Origin: Streptomyces fulvoviolaceus
GTDB taxonomy: Bacteria; Actinomycetota; Actinomycetes; Streptomycetales; Streptomycetaceae
Assembly (NCBI RefSeq): GCF_000718165.1
Contig: NZ_JOEY01000018.1
Coordinates: 62,001-126,000, forward strand
Direction: 5' to 3'
DNA: 64,000 bases
Each line of letters starts with the position of its first letter. The first letter of the stretch is position 1. This document shows positions 17,366 to 26,229 of the stretch, one piece after another. Both the position numbers and the translations under genes were made by a program. The notes beneath the pieces are model-generated. The model saw nothing but the letters and a program-made list of their open reading frames with translations, was not told the origin of the DNA and searched no databases.

Positions 17366-17533
17366 ATGCGGCTGGGCTGCTGGCTGCTCGTGGGCCTGCT
17401 CATCTACGCCTTCTACGGCTATCGCTGCACCCGCGGCGTCATGCCCGGCGGCTCGGTCGGCCTCGACGTCCTCAACGAGATGTCCGACTCGGACGAACCG
17501 CATGCACGGCCCGAGCAGATACCGGCGCCGTAG
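17366..17533 (+). CDS. Small membrane-anchored hypothetical protein
   Basis: 55 residues from ATG 17366, with GGGAG 8 nt upstream. One N-terminal hydrophobic helix (about residues 3-18, LGCWLLVGLLIYAFYGY), then a short acidic soluble tail. I do not recognise a family. It lies 41 bp after the ribbon-helix-helix gene on the same strand and converges on a LysR gene. GC bias of the codons looks coding, but confidence in such a short gene is limited. Confidence 0.45.
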   Translation: MRLGCWLLVGLLIYAFYGYRCTRGVMPGGSVGLDVLNEMSDSDEPHARPEQIPAP

Positions 17534-17540
17534 CCCTTTG

Positions 17541-17577
17541 TGCACCCGGCCAGGTCACATCGGCTCGGCCGGGTGCA
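17541..17577. terminator. Bidirectional hairpin between convergent genes
   Basis: Perfect 11-bp stem TGCACCCGGCC (17541-17551) / GGCCGGGTGCA (17567-17577) between the small membrane-protein gene and the minus-strand LysR gene, whose stop codon (17555-17557) lies in the loop. Confidence 0.65.
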
Positions 17578-18469
17578 GAAACGGCTCGTCCATGGGGACC
17601 GCTCGCCCCAGCGACAACAGCATTGCCGCCAGCAGCGGGTTGCTGTTCTCGCTGCGGTGCAGGGCCGTCACCGTGCGGTGCGCGGAGCGTTGGGTGAGGC
17701 GGGTGGCCTCGATGGTGTCCTTCGGGGCGTGGCCGAGTGCCGGGACCACCGCCACTCCGAGTCCCGCGGACACCAACTCCCGTACGACGTCGTAGTTGTT
17801 GCTGCGGAAGGCGACCGCGGCCTCGAACCCGGCCGCCGCACACAGCCGTACGGTCGACCGGGCCCCGGCGGTGCCCTCGCGGCTGGTGATCCAGCGGGCC
17901 CGGGACAGCTGGGGGAGCTGTGCGCTCAGGCCGCTGCCACGGGCGCGGAGCAGCACGAGGTCCTCCCTGAGCAGCCGGTGGTGGGTCAGACCGTCGGGCC
18001 ATGGGTGGGGGCTGAGTCCGTACTCGTACACCAGGGCGATGTCCAGGTCGCCGTCGCCGAGTGCGGCGACCAGTTCCTCGGGCTCGCCCTCCTCCAGCTG
18101 GATCTGGGCGCGGGGATGGCTGTCGACGAACGCCGACAGGGCGGACGGTACGAGCCTGACGCCGGCGGTAGGGAAGCTGCCCAGCCGCAGCCGGCCGGTG
18201 ACACCGGTGGCCAGCTCCTGCACCTGGTGATCGAGGTCGTCCAGGGCGGCGAGCACGCGATCGCCGAGGTCGACCAGGCGGTGGGCGGCGGCCGTCGGGC
18301 GGATCCCGTGGGCCTCGCGCTCGAACAGGACGAGGCCGGTCCCCTTCTCCAGGGCGGAGATCTGCTGGGAGATCGCGGACGCGGTGTAGCCGAGATCGCG
18401 GGCCGCGATCGCGAACGACCCGCTGTGGACCACGGCCTTCAGCGTGAGCAGGTGCAGGGGCTTCAGCAC
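17555..18469 (-). CDS. LysR-family regulator beside the 2-hydroxyglutarate dehydrogenase gene
   Basis: 304 residues. N-terminal HTH is typical: LLTLKAVVHSGSFAIAARDL then YTASAISQQISALEKGTG; the effector-binding domain follows with LALVYEYG-like beta strands. It is transcribed divergently from the FAD/FeS dehydrogenase gene across 154 bp, so it probably controls that gene and the following glutamate dehydrogenase gene. The intergenic stretch contains a possible binding dyad TCAGGG / CCCTGA. It is a paralogue in type, not a close copy, of the LysR at 14755. Confidence 0.88.
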   Translation of the reverse strand: MLKPLHLLTLKAVVHSGSFAIAARDLGYTASAISQQISALEKGTGLVLFEREAHGIRPTAAAHRLVDLGDRVLAALDDLDHQVQELATGVTGRLRLGSFPTAGVRLVPSALSAFVDSHPRAQIQLEEGEPEELVAALGDGDLDIALVYEYGLSPHPWPDGLTHHRLLREDLVLLRARGSGLSAQLPQLSRARWITSREGTAGARSTVRLCAAAGFEAAVAFRSNNYDVVRELVSAGLGVAVVPALGHAPKDTIEATRLTQRSAHRTVTALHRSENSNPLLAAMLLSLGRAVPMDEPFLHPAEPM

Positions 18470-18623
18470 ACGGCCTCCTCAGGGGTGGAGTCAAGCGTAA
18501 GCATCCCTTGCCCTGAAGCGTCAATTCTTTCGTTCTGCTGGTCCTTTTGGGCGACCCCGCCCGGCCCACATCGTGGTGAGGACCAGGGCGAACGCGCCTG
18601 GTGGGCAAGGAGGAGCGAGCACA

Positions 18624-21542
18624 GTGACCACGACAGCGCCGGGCCGCGCCGGCCTCGACGCGGCGGCTGTGGCCGCGGCCCTTGCGGGAGGGGACTGCGG
18701 CGAGGTCGCCGGTGACGCGGGCCGCCGGGCACAGTACTCGGCCGACGCCTCCAACTACCGTCAGATCCCGCTCGCCGTGGTCTTCCCGCGAGAACGGCGG
18801 CACGTCCTCAACGCCCTCGCCGTGTGCCGCCGCCTGGGCGTGCCGGTCACCTCGCGCGGGGCCGGCACCAGCACCTCAGGACAGGCGGTGGGAGCGGGCG
18901 TGGTCCTGGACTTCTCCCGCCACTTCAACCGGCTGCTCGCCCTCGATCCACAGGCGGGGACCGCCACGGTGCAGCCGGGCATCGTCCTGGACGATCTGCA
19001 GAGCGCGGCCTCCGCCCACGGCCTTCTCTTCGGCGCCGACCCCTCCACCCACAGCCGCTGCACGCTCGGCGGCATGATCGGCAACAACGCCTGCGGATCG
19101 CACTCCCTGGCCTGGGGGCGTACGGCCGACAACGTCCTGGAACTCGAAGTGGTCACCTACCGGGGCACGGTGGTCCGGCTCGGCGAGATGACCCAGTCGG
19201 AGATCGACGAGGCCATCGCCGCCGACGACGACCGCGGGCAGCTCATCGCCTCCCTGCACCGGCTCGCCCAGAACAACCTGGAGGCGCTGCGCACGAAGCT
19301 GGGCCGTTTCCCGCGGCAGGTGTCGGGCTATGCGCTGGAACACCTGCTGCCCGAGCGCCGCTTCAACCTCGCCCGCGCCCTGGTCGGCAGCGAGGGCACC
19401 CTCGCCGTCGTCCTCTCGGCGACCGTCCGCCTGATCTCCCCGCCTCCCGCCCGGGCCCTGGTCGTCCTCGGCTTCCAGGACTCAGGCGCCGCTGCCGACG
19501 CCGTACCCGCCCTGCTGGAGCACCGGTTGCTGGCGTTGGAGGGGCTCGACCAGGCGCTGACCGACATCGTCACCCGCCCCGAGACCCGCGCGACCATCGA
19601 CACCCTGCCCACCGCCCGGGCCTGGCTGTTCGCCGAACTCGGCGGTACGGCGGACGAGTTGCCCCTCAGGGCCATGGAACTCGCCGAGATCGCCGGGCAG
19701 GCCACCGGCTTCACTGGCAGCGAGATCGTCACCGATCCCGCCCGAGCCCGCAGTCTGTGGCGGATCCGCGAGGACGGAGCGGGCCTGGCAACCCGCATGC
19801 CCGACGGCTCGGAAGCCTGGCCCGGCTGGGAGGACGCGGCCGTGCCGCCCGACCAACTCGGCTCCTATCTCCGCCAGTTCACTCAGTTGCTGACCCAGCA
19901 CGACCTGCGGGGTGCGGTCTACGGCCACTTCGGCGAGGGCTGTCTGCACGTCCGTATCGACTTCGACTTCACCACCGAACACGGCACCGCCGTCTTCCGC
20001 GCCTTCGTCACCGACGCCGCCAAGCTCGTCACCGCGCACGGCGGCTCCCTGTCCGGCGAACACGGCGACGGCCAGGCCCGCTCCGAACTGCTGCCGCTGA
20101 TGTACGGACCCGAAGTCATCGCCCTGTTCGAGGAGTTCAAGGAGATCTGGGACCCCGACAACGGCCTGAACCCCGGCATGATCGTGCGGCCGCTGCCGGT
20201 CGACGGCAACCTGCGCGTCAGCGCGCACCGCACCCCACTACCGCTCACCACAGTGTTCTCCTTCGCCTCCGACGACGGCGACTTCGCCAAGGCCACCCGA
20301 CGCTGCGTCGGCGTCGGCAAGTGCCGTACCGCCGCCCACCGCGGCGACGTCATGTGCCCCAGCTACCGGGTCACCCTCGACGAGAAGGACTCCACCCGGG
20401 GCCGCGCCCGCCTGCTGTACGAGATGACCCAGGGCGAGGTGATCACCGACGGCTGGCGGTCGACCGAGGTCCGCGATGCCCTCGACCTGTGCCTGTCCTG
20501 CAAGGGGTGCAGCGCGGACTGCCCGGTCGAGGTGGACATGGCGACGTACAAGGCGGAGTTCCTGTACCACCACTACAAGGGCCGCGTGCGGCCTGCCTCG
20601 CACTACACGATGGGCTGGCTGCCGCTGCTGTCCCGCGCCGCCGCCCGGATGCCACGCCTGGTCAACGCCCTGACCTCCTCCCGACTGGCCCCACTCCTCA
20701 AGCGGCTCGGCGGCATCGACGGCCGGCGCGAGATCCCGCGCTTCGCCGACGAGACCTTCCTCGCCCGGTTCCGTCGCCGCACACCGCGGGGGGACGGCCA
20801 CCGGGGCCCGGTCATGCTGTGGGTCGACTCCTTCAACAACCACTTCACCCCCGAGGTCCTGGAGGCCGGGGTCGCAGTACTGGAGGACGCCGGTTTCCGG
20901 GTCCAGGTCCCCGACGGCACCCAGTGCTGCGGACTGACCTGGATCACCACCGGCCAACTCGGCGTAGCCCGACGCATCGCGCGGCGCACCGTCAACGCCC
21001 TTGCCCCGGCCGTCGATTCGGGCACTCCGGTCGTCGGTCTCGAACCCAGCTGCACGGCGGCCCTCAAGACCGACCTGCCCGAACTGCTGGACAGCGACGA
21101 CCGTGCCCGCGCCCTGGCCGGAGCCACCGTCACACTCGCCGAACTCCTCGTCCGGCACGCGCCCGACTGGCAACCCCCACACCTCGACGCCCACTCGATC
21201 AGCCAGACGCACTGCCACCAGCACGCGACCTCGGGCTTCGGCGCCGACAGCGCGCTCCTCCACCGCATGGGCGTGGACAACACCACGCTCGCCTCCGGGT
21301 GTTGCGGCCTGGCCGGCAACTTCGGTTTCGAACGCGGCCATTACGACGTTTCCGTCGCCGCGGGCGAACAGGTCCTGCTCCCCGCCGTACGCGAAGCCGC
21401 CCCCGGCACGCACGTCCTCGCCGACGGCTTCAGCTGCCGCAGCCAGATCGCCCAGCAGACCGACCGCACCGGCACCCACCTCGCGCAGCTCATCGCCCGC
21501 GCCCTGCCTCCCGCTACCGACAAGGAACACACCTGTGACTGA
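18624..21542 (+). CDS. FAD / iron-sulfur D-2-hydroxyglutarate dehydrogenase-type protein (YdiJ-like)
   Basis: 972 residues. N-terminal FAD-binding type 4 (PCMH/VAO) domain with RGAGTSTSGQAVGAGVVLDF and GGMIGNNACGSHS; then a ferredoxin-like region with CVGVGKCR plus MCPSYR and the 4Fe-4S motif at Cys623, Cys626, Cys629 and Cys633 (CLSCKGCSADCP); C-terminal CCG domains with CCGLTW and CCGLAGNFGFERGH. This FAD-FeS-CCG fusion is the architecture of YdiJ-type D-2-hydroxyglutarate dehydrogenases and D-lactate/glycolate oxidases. The region's HglS enzyme makes D-2-hydroxyglutarate, so oxidation to 2-oxoglutarate is the best call. GTG 18624 is preceded by AAGGAGGAG. It overlaps the next gene by 8 nt. 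Confidence 0.82.
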   Translation: MTTTAPGRAGLDAAAVAAALAGGDCGEVAGDAGRRAQYSADASNYRQIPLAVVFPRERRHVLNALAVCRRLGVPVTSRGAGTSTSGQAVGAGVVLDFSRHFNRLLALDPQAGTATVQPGIVLDDLQSAASAHGLLFGADPSTHSRCTLGGMIGNNACGSHSLAWGRTADNVLELEVVTYRGTVVRLGEMTQSEIDEAIAADDDRGQLIASLHRLAQNNLEALRTKLGRFPRQVSGYALEHLLPERRFNLARALVGSEGTLAVVLSATVRLISPPPARALVVLGFQDSGAAADAVPALLEHRLLALEGLDQALTDIVTRPETRATIDTLPTARAWLFAELGGTADELPLRAMELAEIAGQATGFTGSEIVTDPARARSLWRIREDGAGLATRMPDGSEAWPGWEDAAVPPDQLGSYLRQFTQLLTQHDLRGAVYGHFGEGCLHVRIDFDFTTEHGTAVFRAFVTDAAKLVTAHGGSLSGEHGDGQARSELLPLMYGPEVIALFEEFKEIWDPDNGLNPGMIVRPLPVDGNLRVSAHRTPLPLTTVFSFASDDGDFAKATRRCVGVGKCRTAAHRGDVMCPSYRVTLDEKDSTRGRARLLYEMTQGEVITDGWRSTEVRDALDLCLSCKGCSADCPVEVDMATYKAEFLYHHYKGRVRPASHYTMGWLPLLSRAAARMPRLVNALTSSRLAPLLKRLGGIDGRREIPRFADETFLARFRRRTPRGDGHRGPVMLWVDSFNNHFTPEVLEAGVAVLEDAGFRVQVPDGTQCCGLTWITTGQLGVARRIARRTVNALAPAVDSGTPVVGLEPSCTAALKTDLPELLDSDDRARALAGATVTLAELLVRHAPDWQPPHLDAHSISQTHCHQHATSGFGADSALLHRMGVDNTTLASGCCGLAGNFGFERGHYDVSVAAGEQVLLPAVREAAPGTHVLADGFSCRSQIAQQTDRTGTHLAQLIARALPPATDKEHTCD

Positions 21543-22683
21543 CGCGCTTTCCCTCGTCGACGACTGGGGCCCCGAGAAGATCGTCGTCGTCTCTCATCGC
21601 CGTACCGGCATGAAGGGCGTCCTGGTCATCGACAACACCGCCCGGGGCATCGGCAAGGGCGGAACCCGTATGAGCCCCACGGTGACCGTCGACGAGGTGG
21701 CCCGCCTCGCCCGGGTCATGACGTGGAAGTGGGCGAGCGTCGACCTCTTCTACGGCGGCGCAAAGGCCGGCATCGTCGCCGACCCGGCGTCCCCCGACAA
21801 GGAGGCCATCCTGCGTGCCTTCGCCCGCGCCCTGTCCAACGAGGTCCCGCGCGAGTACGTGATGGGGCTCGACATGGGGCTGACCGAGAGCGACGCCGCC
21901 ATCATCCAGGACGAGTTGGGCGACCGCGGTGCCGCCGTCGGCACCCCCGAGCACCTCGGCGGTGTGGCGTACGACAAGCTCGGCGTCACCGGCTACGGGG
22001 TCGCCGAAAGCACCGACGCCGCGGCCCGGCACCTGGGCCTGCCCCTGTCCGGCGCCCGTGTCGCCATCCAGGGCTTCGGCGCCGTCGGCAGCGCGGCCGC
22101 CCGGCGATTCGTCGAACTCGGGGCCACCGTCGTGGCGGTCTCCACCGCGCACGGGGCTCTGCACGCCCCCACCGGCCTGGACGTCGACGCCCTCCTGACG
22201 GCCCGCGAGGAGCACGGCGACCACTTCGTCACACGCGTGGGGCAGGGCACCGCCCTCCCCTCCGGCGCCGAACTCACCGTGGACTGCGAGGTGTTGGTGC
22301 CCGCCGCGCTCCAGGACGTCATCGACTACAGCACCGCGCACGAGATCAAGGCCAAACTGGTCGTCGAAGGTGCCAACCTGCCCACCTCCCCGGAGGCCCA
22401 GACCATCCTCGCCCGGCGAGGCATCACCTTGCTCCCCGACTTCGTCGCCAACGCCGGAGGCGTCGTCGCCGCCGCCTTCGCGATGGACGCCCGCTACTCC
22501 GGCTTCCGCCCCGACACCACCGCCATCTTCGAGACCATCTCGACCAGGCTGCGCGCCAACACGGTCACCGTCCTCGACGAGGCCGACCGCCGGGACGTCA
22601 CCCCACACACCGCCGGCCGCGCCCTGGCCGAGCAGCGCGTCTTCGCCGCGATGCGGAGCAAGGGGCGCATACCCCGCGACTGA
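21535..22683 (+). CDS. Glu/Leu/Phe/Val-type amino acid dehydrogenase, probably glutamate dehydrogenase
   Basis: 382 residues. The catalytic region KWASVDLFYGGAKAGIVADP and the Asp-containing GLDMGLTESD fit the Glu/Leu/Phe/Val dehydrogenase superfamily; the NAD-binding loop is QGFGAVGSAAARRF and the C-terminal VVEGANLPTSPEA matches glutamate dehydrogenases. It interconverts 2-oxoglutarate and glutamate. It starts at GTG 21535, overlapping the dehydrogenase gene by 8 nt, with AAGGA 8 nt upstream. In context it would take the 2-oxoglutarate released from D-2-hydroxyglutarate and supply glutamate, the partner in aminoadipate transamination. It is shorter than typical GdhA (about 420), so a branched-chain substrate is not excluded. 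Confidence 0.78.
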   Translation: MTDALSLVDDWGPEKIVVVSHRRTGMKGVLVIDNTARGIGKGGTRMSPTVTVDEVARLARVMTWKWASVDLFYGGAKAGIVADPASPDKEAILRAFARALSNEVPREYVMGLDMGLTESDAAIIQDELGDRGAAVGTPEHLGGVAYDKLGVTGYGVAESTDAAARHLGLPLSGARVAIQGFGAVGSAAARRFVELGATVVAVSTAHGALHAPTGLDVDALLTAREEHGDHFVTRVGQGTALPSGAELTVDCEVLVPAALQDVIDYSTAHEIKAKLVVEGANLPTSPEAQTILARRGITLLPDFVANAGGVVAAAFAMDARYSGFRPDTTAIFETISTRLRANTVTVLDEADRRDVTPHTAGRALAEQRVFAAMRSKGRIPRD

Positions 22684-22885
22684 CCACGCCCTGGTGCGCG
22701 ACACCCGTGGCCGTCAGTGCGGTGAGCGGCCGTTCCAGGTGTCGGTTCGGTATCGGTGCGGCGATCGCGGCAGCCTTTCCCCCGGCTGCGGCGACCTCGA
22801 TCCAGGACCCGCGGGGCGACCGGCGGACCGGACGACGGTCTCGCCTGCCCTGCGACGAACGTATGGACACCAGAGGAGCCAGCAC

Positions 22886-24721
22886 ATGCGAGCAACGTCG
22901 GGGACCCAGCCCCAACATGGTCTGCGGAAGCGGGCCCTGCGCCCCGTCCCGATCGCGACAGCCGTTCTGACGATCGCGGCGGGCGGTGTGCTGGTCCCGG
23001 TGTTCGCCCAGGGGAGCGAAGCCACGTGCAGCGTGAAGTACAGCGTCGGCAACACATGGCGGGGTGGCTTCCAGGGGAGCGTCACGGTCACCAACAAGGG
23101 GAAGCCCGCCAAGAACTGGACCCTGGCCTTCGACTTCCCCTCGGGGCAGAAGATCGTGCGGGGCTCGAACGCCGACTGGTCCCAGAAGGGCTCCAAGGTG
23201 ACGGTCCGGGGCGCCGGAGCCAACCGCACCCTCGCCACCGGCGACAAGGTCCGCGCCGGGTTCGTGGCCTCCGGCGCCAAGGCCACGCCGTCCCGCTTCA
23301 AGTTCAACGGTGCCGTCTGCGACAGCGGCAAGTCCGCCCCGGCCGGCCCGTCCTCGTCGGCCTCGGCGAGCGCTTCCGTCAAGGCCACGGCGAGCGGCTC
23401 GCCTTCCGCCTCCCCGACGACCGGCACCCCCACCACGCCCGCCTCCTCGCAAGCCGCGAGTGACGGGACCCTCGCCTCGCGGCTGAGCGTCTCCAAGATC
23501 ACGCTTCCCTCGTCCCTGTCGTACCTGGAAGCCGGCTACAACCAGCAGGCGGAGTGGACGCGGGTGGACACGCAGGCCGCTCCCGATGGGACCGTGAAGG
23601 TCGCGTGGCCGGCCGCCGACGGTATCCACGTCACCCCGCTGACGCCGGCACTGGCGCGTGACGGCGCCGACACCGTGGTCCCGGGCACCAAGGAGGTCGG
23701 CGGGCTGGTCGCCCACAACGACGGCTTCGCGCTGCTGACCCGGGTGTCCGACACCAACAAGTGGGACGAGACCGCGGCGGCCCTGGTCCGCTACAAGAAC
23801 GGCTCCCTCGCCTTCGACAAGAAGCTCACCGGTACCGCGAGCAACGACACCTCGCCGGTTCTGGACAGCCAGTTGAAGTGGAACGGGAGCAAGTACGGCG
23901 CCTACTTCGTCGTCCACGGCGCGGGTGGCTGGGCCGACGGCCACTTCGGCGACAAGCTCGCCTACGTCAACGACTCCGGCACCACGCAGGACGGCGGCTG
24001 GGACTGGGGCTGCAGCCACAACGAGGGGATCGCCCTGCACCCCGAGTCCTCCGGGGCGTTCACCTCTCTCTGCTTCGACGACTGGCGGTCCGGCCTGCTG
24101 GTCAGCACCGGCATCGGCGCCCCCGACGACGCCCCGGTCGTCCAGCGCGAGGAGTGCTGGGCCGGCTACTGCGGCGGTACGTACCCCGGCAGGTCCGGTG
24201 ACCTGGTCAAGTCCGCCACCGGCCGGTACGCCACCGCATGGGCCTCACGCGGCGCCGCCTCGGCCGTCAAGAACCCCGAGGACAGCAGCGGCCGTGGCTG
24301 GAAGGTGACCCCGAAGACGGACACCCACCAGGTGACCGTCGCCTTCCTCAAGGACGGCTCGACGCCCGACGGCGACCCCGTCCAGCTGACCGACGACGCG
24401 AAGACCGACCACGTCAACGTCCGTATCGCGCCCTACGGCAAGAACCTCCTGGTCTCCTGGGAGGAGGTCACCGACGCCGTCTGCAAGTCCGGCACCTGCA
24501 CCGGCAAGTTCGGCGGCACGCACCTGCGGGTCATCGACTACGACGGCAAGACGGTGGCGCCCGACGAGGTGGTGGACGCCCGCATAGCCGGTGACATCGC
24601 CGTCCTCCCCGACTCAAGCCTCGCCTGGGCCTTCACGGCGGCCACCCCGGACTACAGCTCCGGGATGAGCGGCTCGTCGCCCACGTCCAGCACCCTCTCG
24701 ATCGCCCGTCTCAAGAACTGA
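22886..24721 (+). CDS. Secreted CBM2 carbohydrate-binding protein with uncharacterised C-terminal domain
   Basis: 611 residues. A signal peptide (RKRALRPVPIATAVLTIAAGG, cut near GSEA, about residue 47) precedes a family 2 carbohydrate-binding module (about 48-150) bounded by a Cys pair (ATCSVKYS ... AVCDSG) with NTWRGGFQGSVTVTN and NADWSQ aromatics typical of cellulose/chitin binding. A Ser/Ala/Thr/Pro linker (about 150-195) leads to a roughly 415-residue domain with repeated Trp, Gly and Asp and paired cysteines (WDWGCSHNEG, EECWAGYCGG), which I do not recognise; it may be a beta-propeller. ATG 22886 has AGAGGAG upstream. It appears monocistronic, with a terminator at 24764. Confidence 0.75.
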   Translation: MRATSGTQPQHGLRKRALRPVPIATAVLTIAAGGVLVPVFAQGSEATCSVKYSVGNTWRGGFQGSVTVTNKGKPAKNWTLAFDFPSGQKIVRGSNADWSQKGSKVTVRGAGANRTLATGDKVRAGFVASGAKATPSRFKFNGAVCDSGKSAPAGPSSSASASASVKATASGSPSASPTTGTPTTPASSQAASDGTLASRLSVSKITLPSSLSYLEAGYNQQAEWTRVDTQAAPDGTVKVAWPAADGIHVTPLTPALARDGADTVVPGTKEVGGLVAHNDGFALLTRVSDTNKWDETAAALVRYKNGSLAFDKKLTGTASNDTSPVLDSQLKWNGSKYGAYFVVHGAGGWADGHFGDKLAYVNDSGTTQDGGWDWGCSHNEGIALHPESSGAFTSLCFDDWRSGLLVSTGIGAPDDAPVVQREECWAGYCGGTYPGRSGDLVKSATGRYATAWASRGAASAVKNPEDSSGRGWKVTPKTDTHQVTVAFLKDGSTPDGDPVQLTDDAKTDHVNVRIAPYGKNLLVSWEEVTDAVCKSGTCTGKFGGTHLRVIDYDGKTVAPDEVVDARIAGDIAVLPDSSLAWAFTAATPDYSSGMSGSSPTSSTLSIARLKN

Positions 24722-24763
24722 GGAGGCCGTCCGTCCCCGGGAGACTCCGCGGGAAACAAGAAA

Positions 24764-24789
24764 GGCAAGGCGCGTCTCCGCTCCTTGCC
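24764..24789. terminator. Hairpin after the CBM2 gene
   Basis: Perfect 7-bp stem GGCAAGG (24764-24770) / CCTTGCC (24783-24789), 12-nt loop, followed by the relatively T-rich ACTCTTAACTT. It separates the CBM2 gene from the rifamycin-resistance unit. Confidence 0.5.
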
Positions 24790-24812
24790 ACTCTTAACTT
24801 ATAGCTCACCGG

Positions 24813-24831
24813 GGGGCTTGCGGCAAGGCCC
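24813..24831 (+). promoter_or_regulatory. Rifamycin-associated element (RAE)
   Basis: GGGGCTTGCGGCAAGGCCC is an exact match to the 19-bp rifamycin-associated element described upstream of actinobacterial rifamycin-inactivation genes (rgt, rph, rox and helR). It is flanked by extra G and C bases, making a longer dyad. TTGCGG inside it (24818-24823) and CAGAAT (24843-24848) could be -35 and -10 boxes with a 19-bp spacer. It predicts rifamycin-inducible expression of the two following genes. Confidence 0.85.
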
Positions 24832-24839
24832 CCACCGTG

Positions 24840-24873
24840 CCGCAGAATCTCCGGCCTAGGCCGGAATCTGCGG
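24840..24873. promoter_or_regulatory. Second dyad between the RAE and the rgt start
   Basis: Central perfect palindrome CCGGCCTAGGCCGG (24852-24865) flanked by CCGCAGA (24840-24846) and TCTGCGG (24867-24873). It overlaps the putative -10 box and ends 17 bp before the GTG start. It could be an operator or form a 5'-UTR hairpin. Confidence 0.45.
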
Positions 24874-24890
24874 AAACGGGGAGTCGCGAA

Positions 24891-26108
24891 GTGCGTGTTT
24901 TGTTGTCGACGTATGGGTCGCGCGGGGATGTCCAGCCGATGGCGGGACTCGCGGTGCGGTTGAGGGCCCTCGGTGCGGAGGTGCGGGTGTGTGCGCCGTC
25001 GGACGAGGAGTTCGCGAAGCTGCTGGCCCGTGTCGGTGTGGAGCTGGTGCCGGCCGCCGAGCCGGTGCGCACGCTGGTGACGGGGGCGGCGCCGACGGCG
25101 GAGGGTCTGCCCCAGCGTGCGGCCGCGATGGTCGCCGCGCAGTACGAGGCGGTCGCCGCGGCGGCCGAGGGCTGTGACGCGGTGGTGGCGACCGGCCTGG
25201 TCCCGGCCGTGGCCGGGGCGCGGTCGGTCGCCGAGGAGCTGGGTGTCCACTTCGTGTACGTGACCTACTTCCCGACCATGCTGCCGTCGCCGCACCACGC
25301 GCCGCACCCGCTGCCGCTCCATCCGCTCCCACCGGGCACGACCGACAACCGGGAGCTGTGGGAGCTGAACGCCCACAGCTTCAACGCCCTGTACGGCCCG
25401 GGGATCAACGCCCACCGGATGCGGATCGGACAGCCGACGGTGGACGACATCCGCGGCCACGTCTTCACCGACCGGCCTTGGCTGGCGGCGGACCCGGTCC
25501 TGGGGCCGTGGCAGGAGCCGGCGGACCTCGACGTCGTACAGACCGGCGCGTGGATCCTGCCGGACGAGCGTCCGCTCGCGGACGAGCTGGTGGCGTTCCT
25601 GGAGGCCGGTGAACCGCCGGTGTACGTGGGCTTCGGCAGCATGCCCATGCACGGGTCGACGGACGTCGCCCAGGTGGCCGTCGACGCGGTGCGCGCGCAG
25701 GGTCGCCGCGTGGTCGTCGGGCGCGGCTGGGCCGACCTGGGCCTCACCGACGACCAGGACGACTGCTTCGTCGTCGGCGAGGTCAACCAGCAGGCACTGT
25801 TCGGCCGGGTGGCCGCCGTCGTGCACCACGGCGGCGCGGGCACGACGACGACGGCTGCCGGGGCGGGGGCGCCTCAGGTGGTCGTACCCCAGCTCGTGGA
25901 CCAGCCATACTGGGCGGACCGAGTGGCTGAGCTGGGCATCGGCGTGGCACACGACGGTCCGACTCCGACCTTCGAGTCCCTGTCGACCGCGCTCAAGGTG
26001 GCCCTGACCCCCGAGACCAGCGCCCGAGCGAGGGCCGTGGCCGCCACGATCCGCACCGACGGGGCGACGGTGGCCGCCCAGCTGCTGCTCGACGAGCTCA
26101 GCCGGTAA
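24891..26108 (+). CDS. rgt: Rifamycin glycosyltransferase-type GT1 enzyme (Rgt)
   Basis: 405 residues, GT-B fold family 1. The N-terminus VRVLLSTYGSRGDVQPMAGL is the acceptor-domain start of MGT/vancomycin-type glycosyltransferases; the sugar-nucleotide site is HHGGAGTTTTAAGAGAPQVV (His312 onward) with VPQLVDQPYWADRV. Rgt enzymes glucosylate the C23 hydroxyl of rifamycins and block RNA polymerase binding. That assignment rests on the perfect RAE 60 bp upstream and on the helR-type gene downstream, not on fold alone. GTG 24891 was chosen because GGGGAG lies 6 nt upstream and the family begins here. It is probably co-transcribed with the ATPase gene 121 bp downstream. Confidence 0.85.
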   Translation: MRVLLSTYGSRGDVQPMAGLAVRLRALGAEVRVCAPSDEEFAKLLARVGVELVPAAEPVRTLVTGAAPTAEGLPQRAAAMVAAQYEAVAAAAEGCDAVVATGLVPAVAGARSVAEELGVHFVYVTYFPTMLPSPHHAPHPLPLHPLPPGTTDNRELWELNAHSFNALYGPGINAHRMRIGQPTVDDIRGHVFTDRPWLAADPVLGPWQEPADLDVVQTGAWILPDERPLADELVAFLEAGEPPVYVGFGSMPMHGSTDVAQVAVDAVRAQGRRVVVGRGWADLGLTDDQDDCFVVGEVNQQALFGRVAAVVHHGGAGTTTTAAGAGAPQVVVPQLVDQPYWADRVAELGIGVAHDGPTPTFESLSTALKVALTPETSARARAVAATIRTDGATVAAQLLLDELSR

Positions 26109-26229
26109 AGGCCGCCAGTGCCCGCGTGAACTCGCGCGGAACCGGCGGGCCGGAACCCGGAACACCGCCAGTCCGAACGCCCTAGCCGCAGGAAATGGTC
26201 GCAAACGACCTCATATCGGAGCTGATGCA

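Noticed and set aside
17102..17545. Minus-strand frame antisense to the RHH and small membrane-protein genes.
   Set aside because: No recognisable fold or ribosome site, while the plus strand encodes a clear ribbon-helix-helix sequence.
24811..24833. GC-rich hairpin after the CBM2 gene read as its terminator.
   Set aside because: It contains the exact 19-bp rifamycin-associated element and lies before rgt/helR; a separate hairpin at 24764-24789 serves better as terminator.
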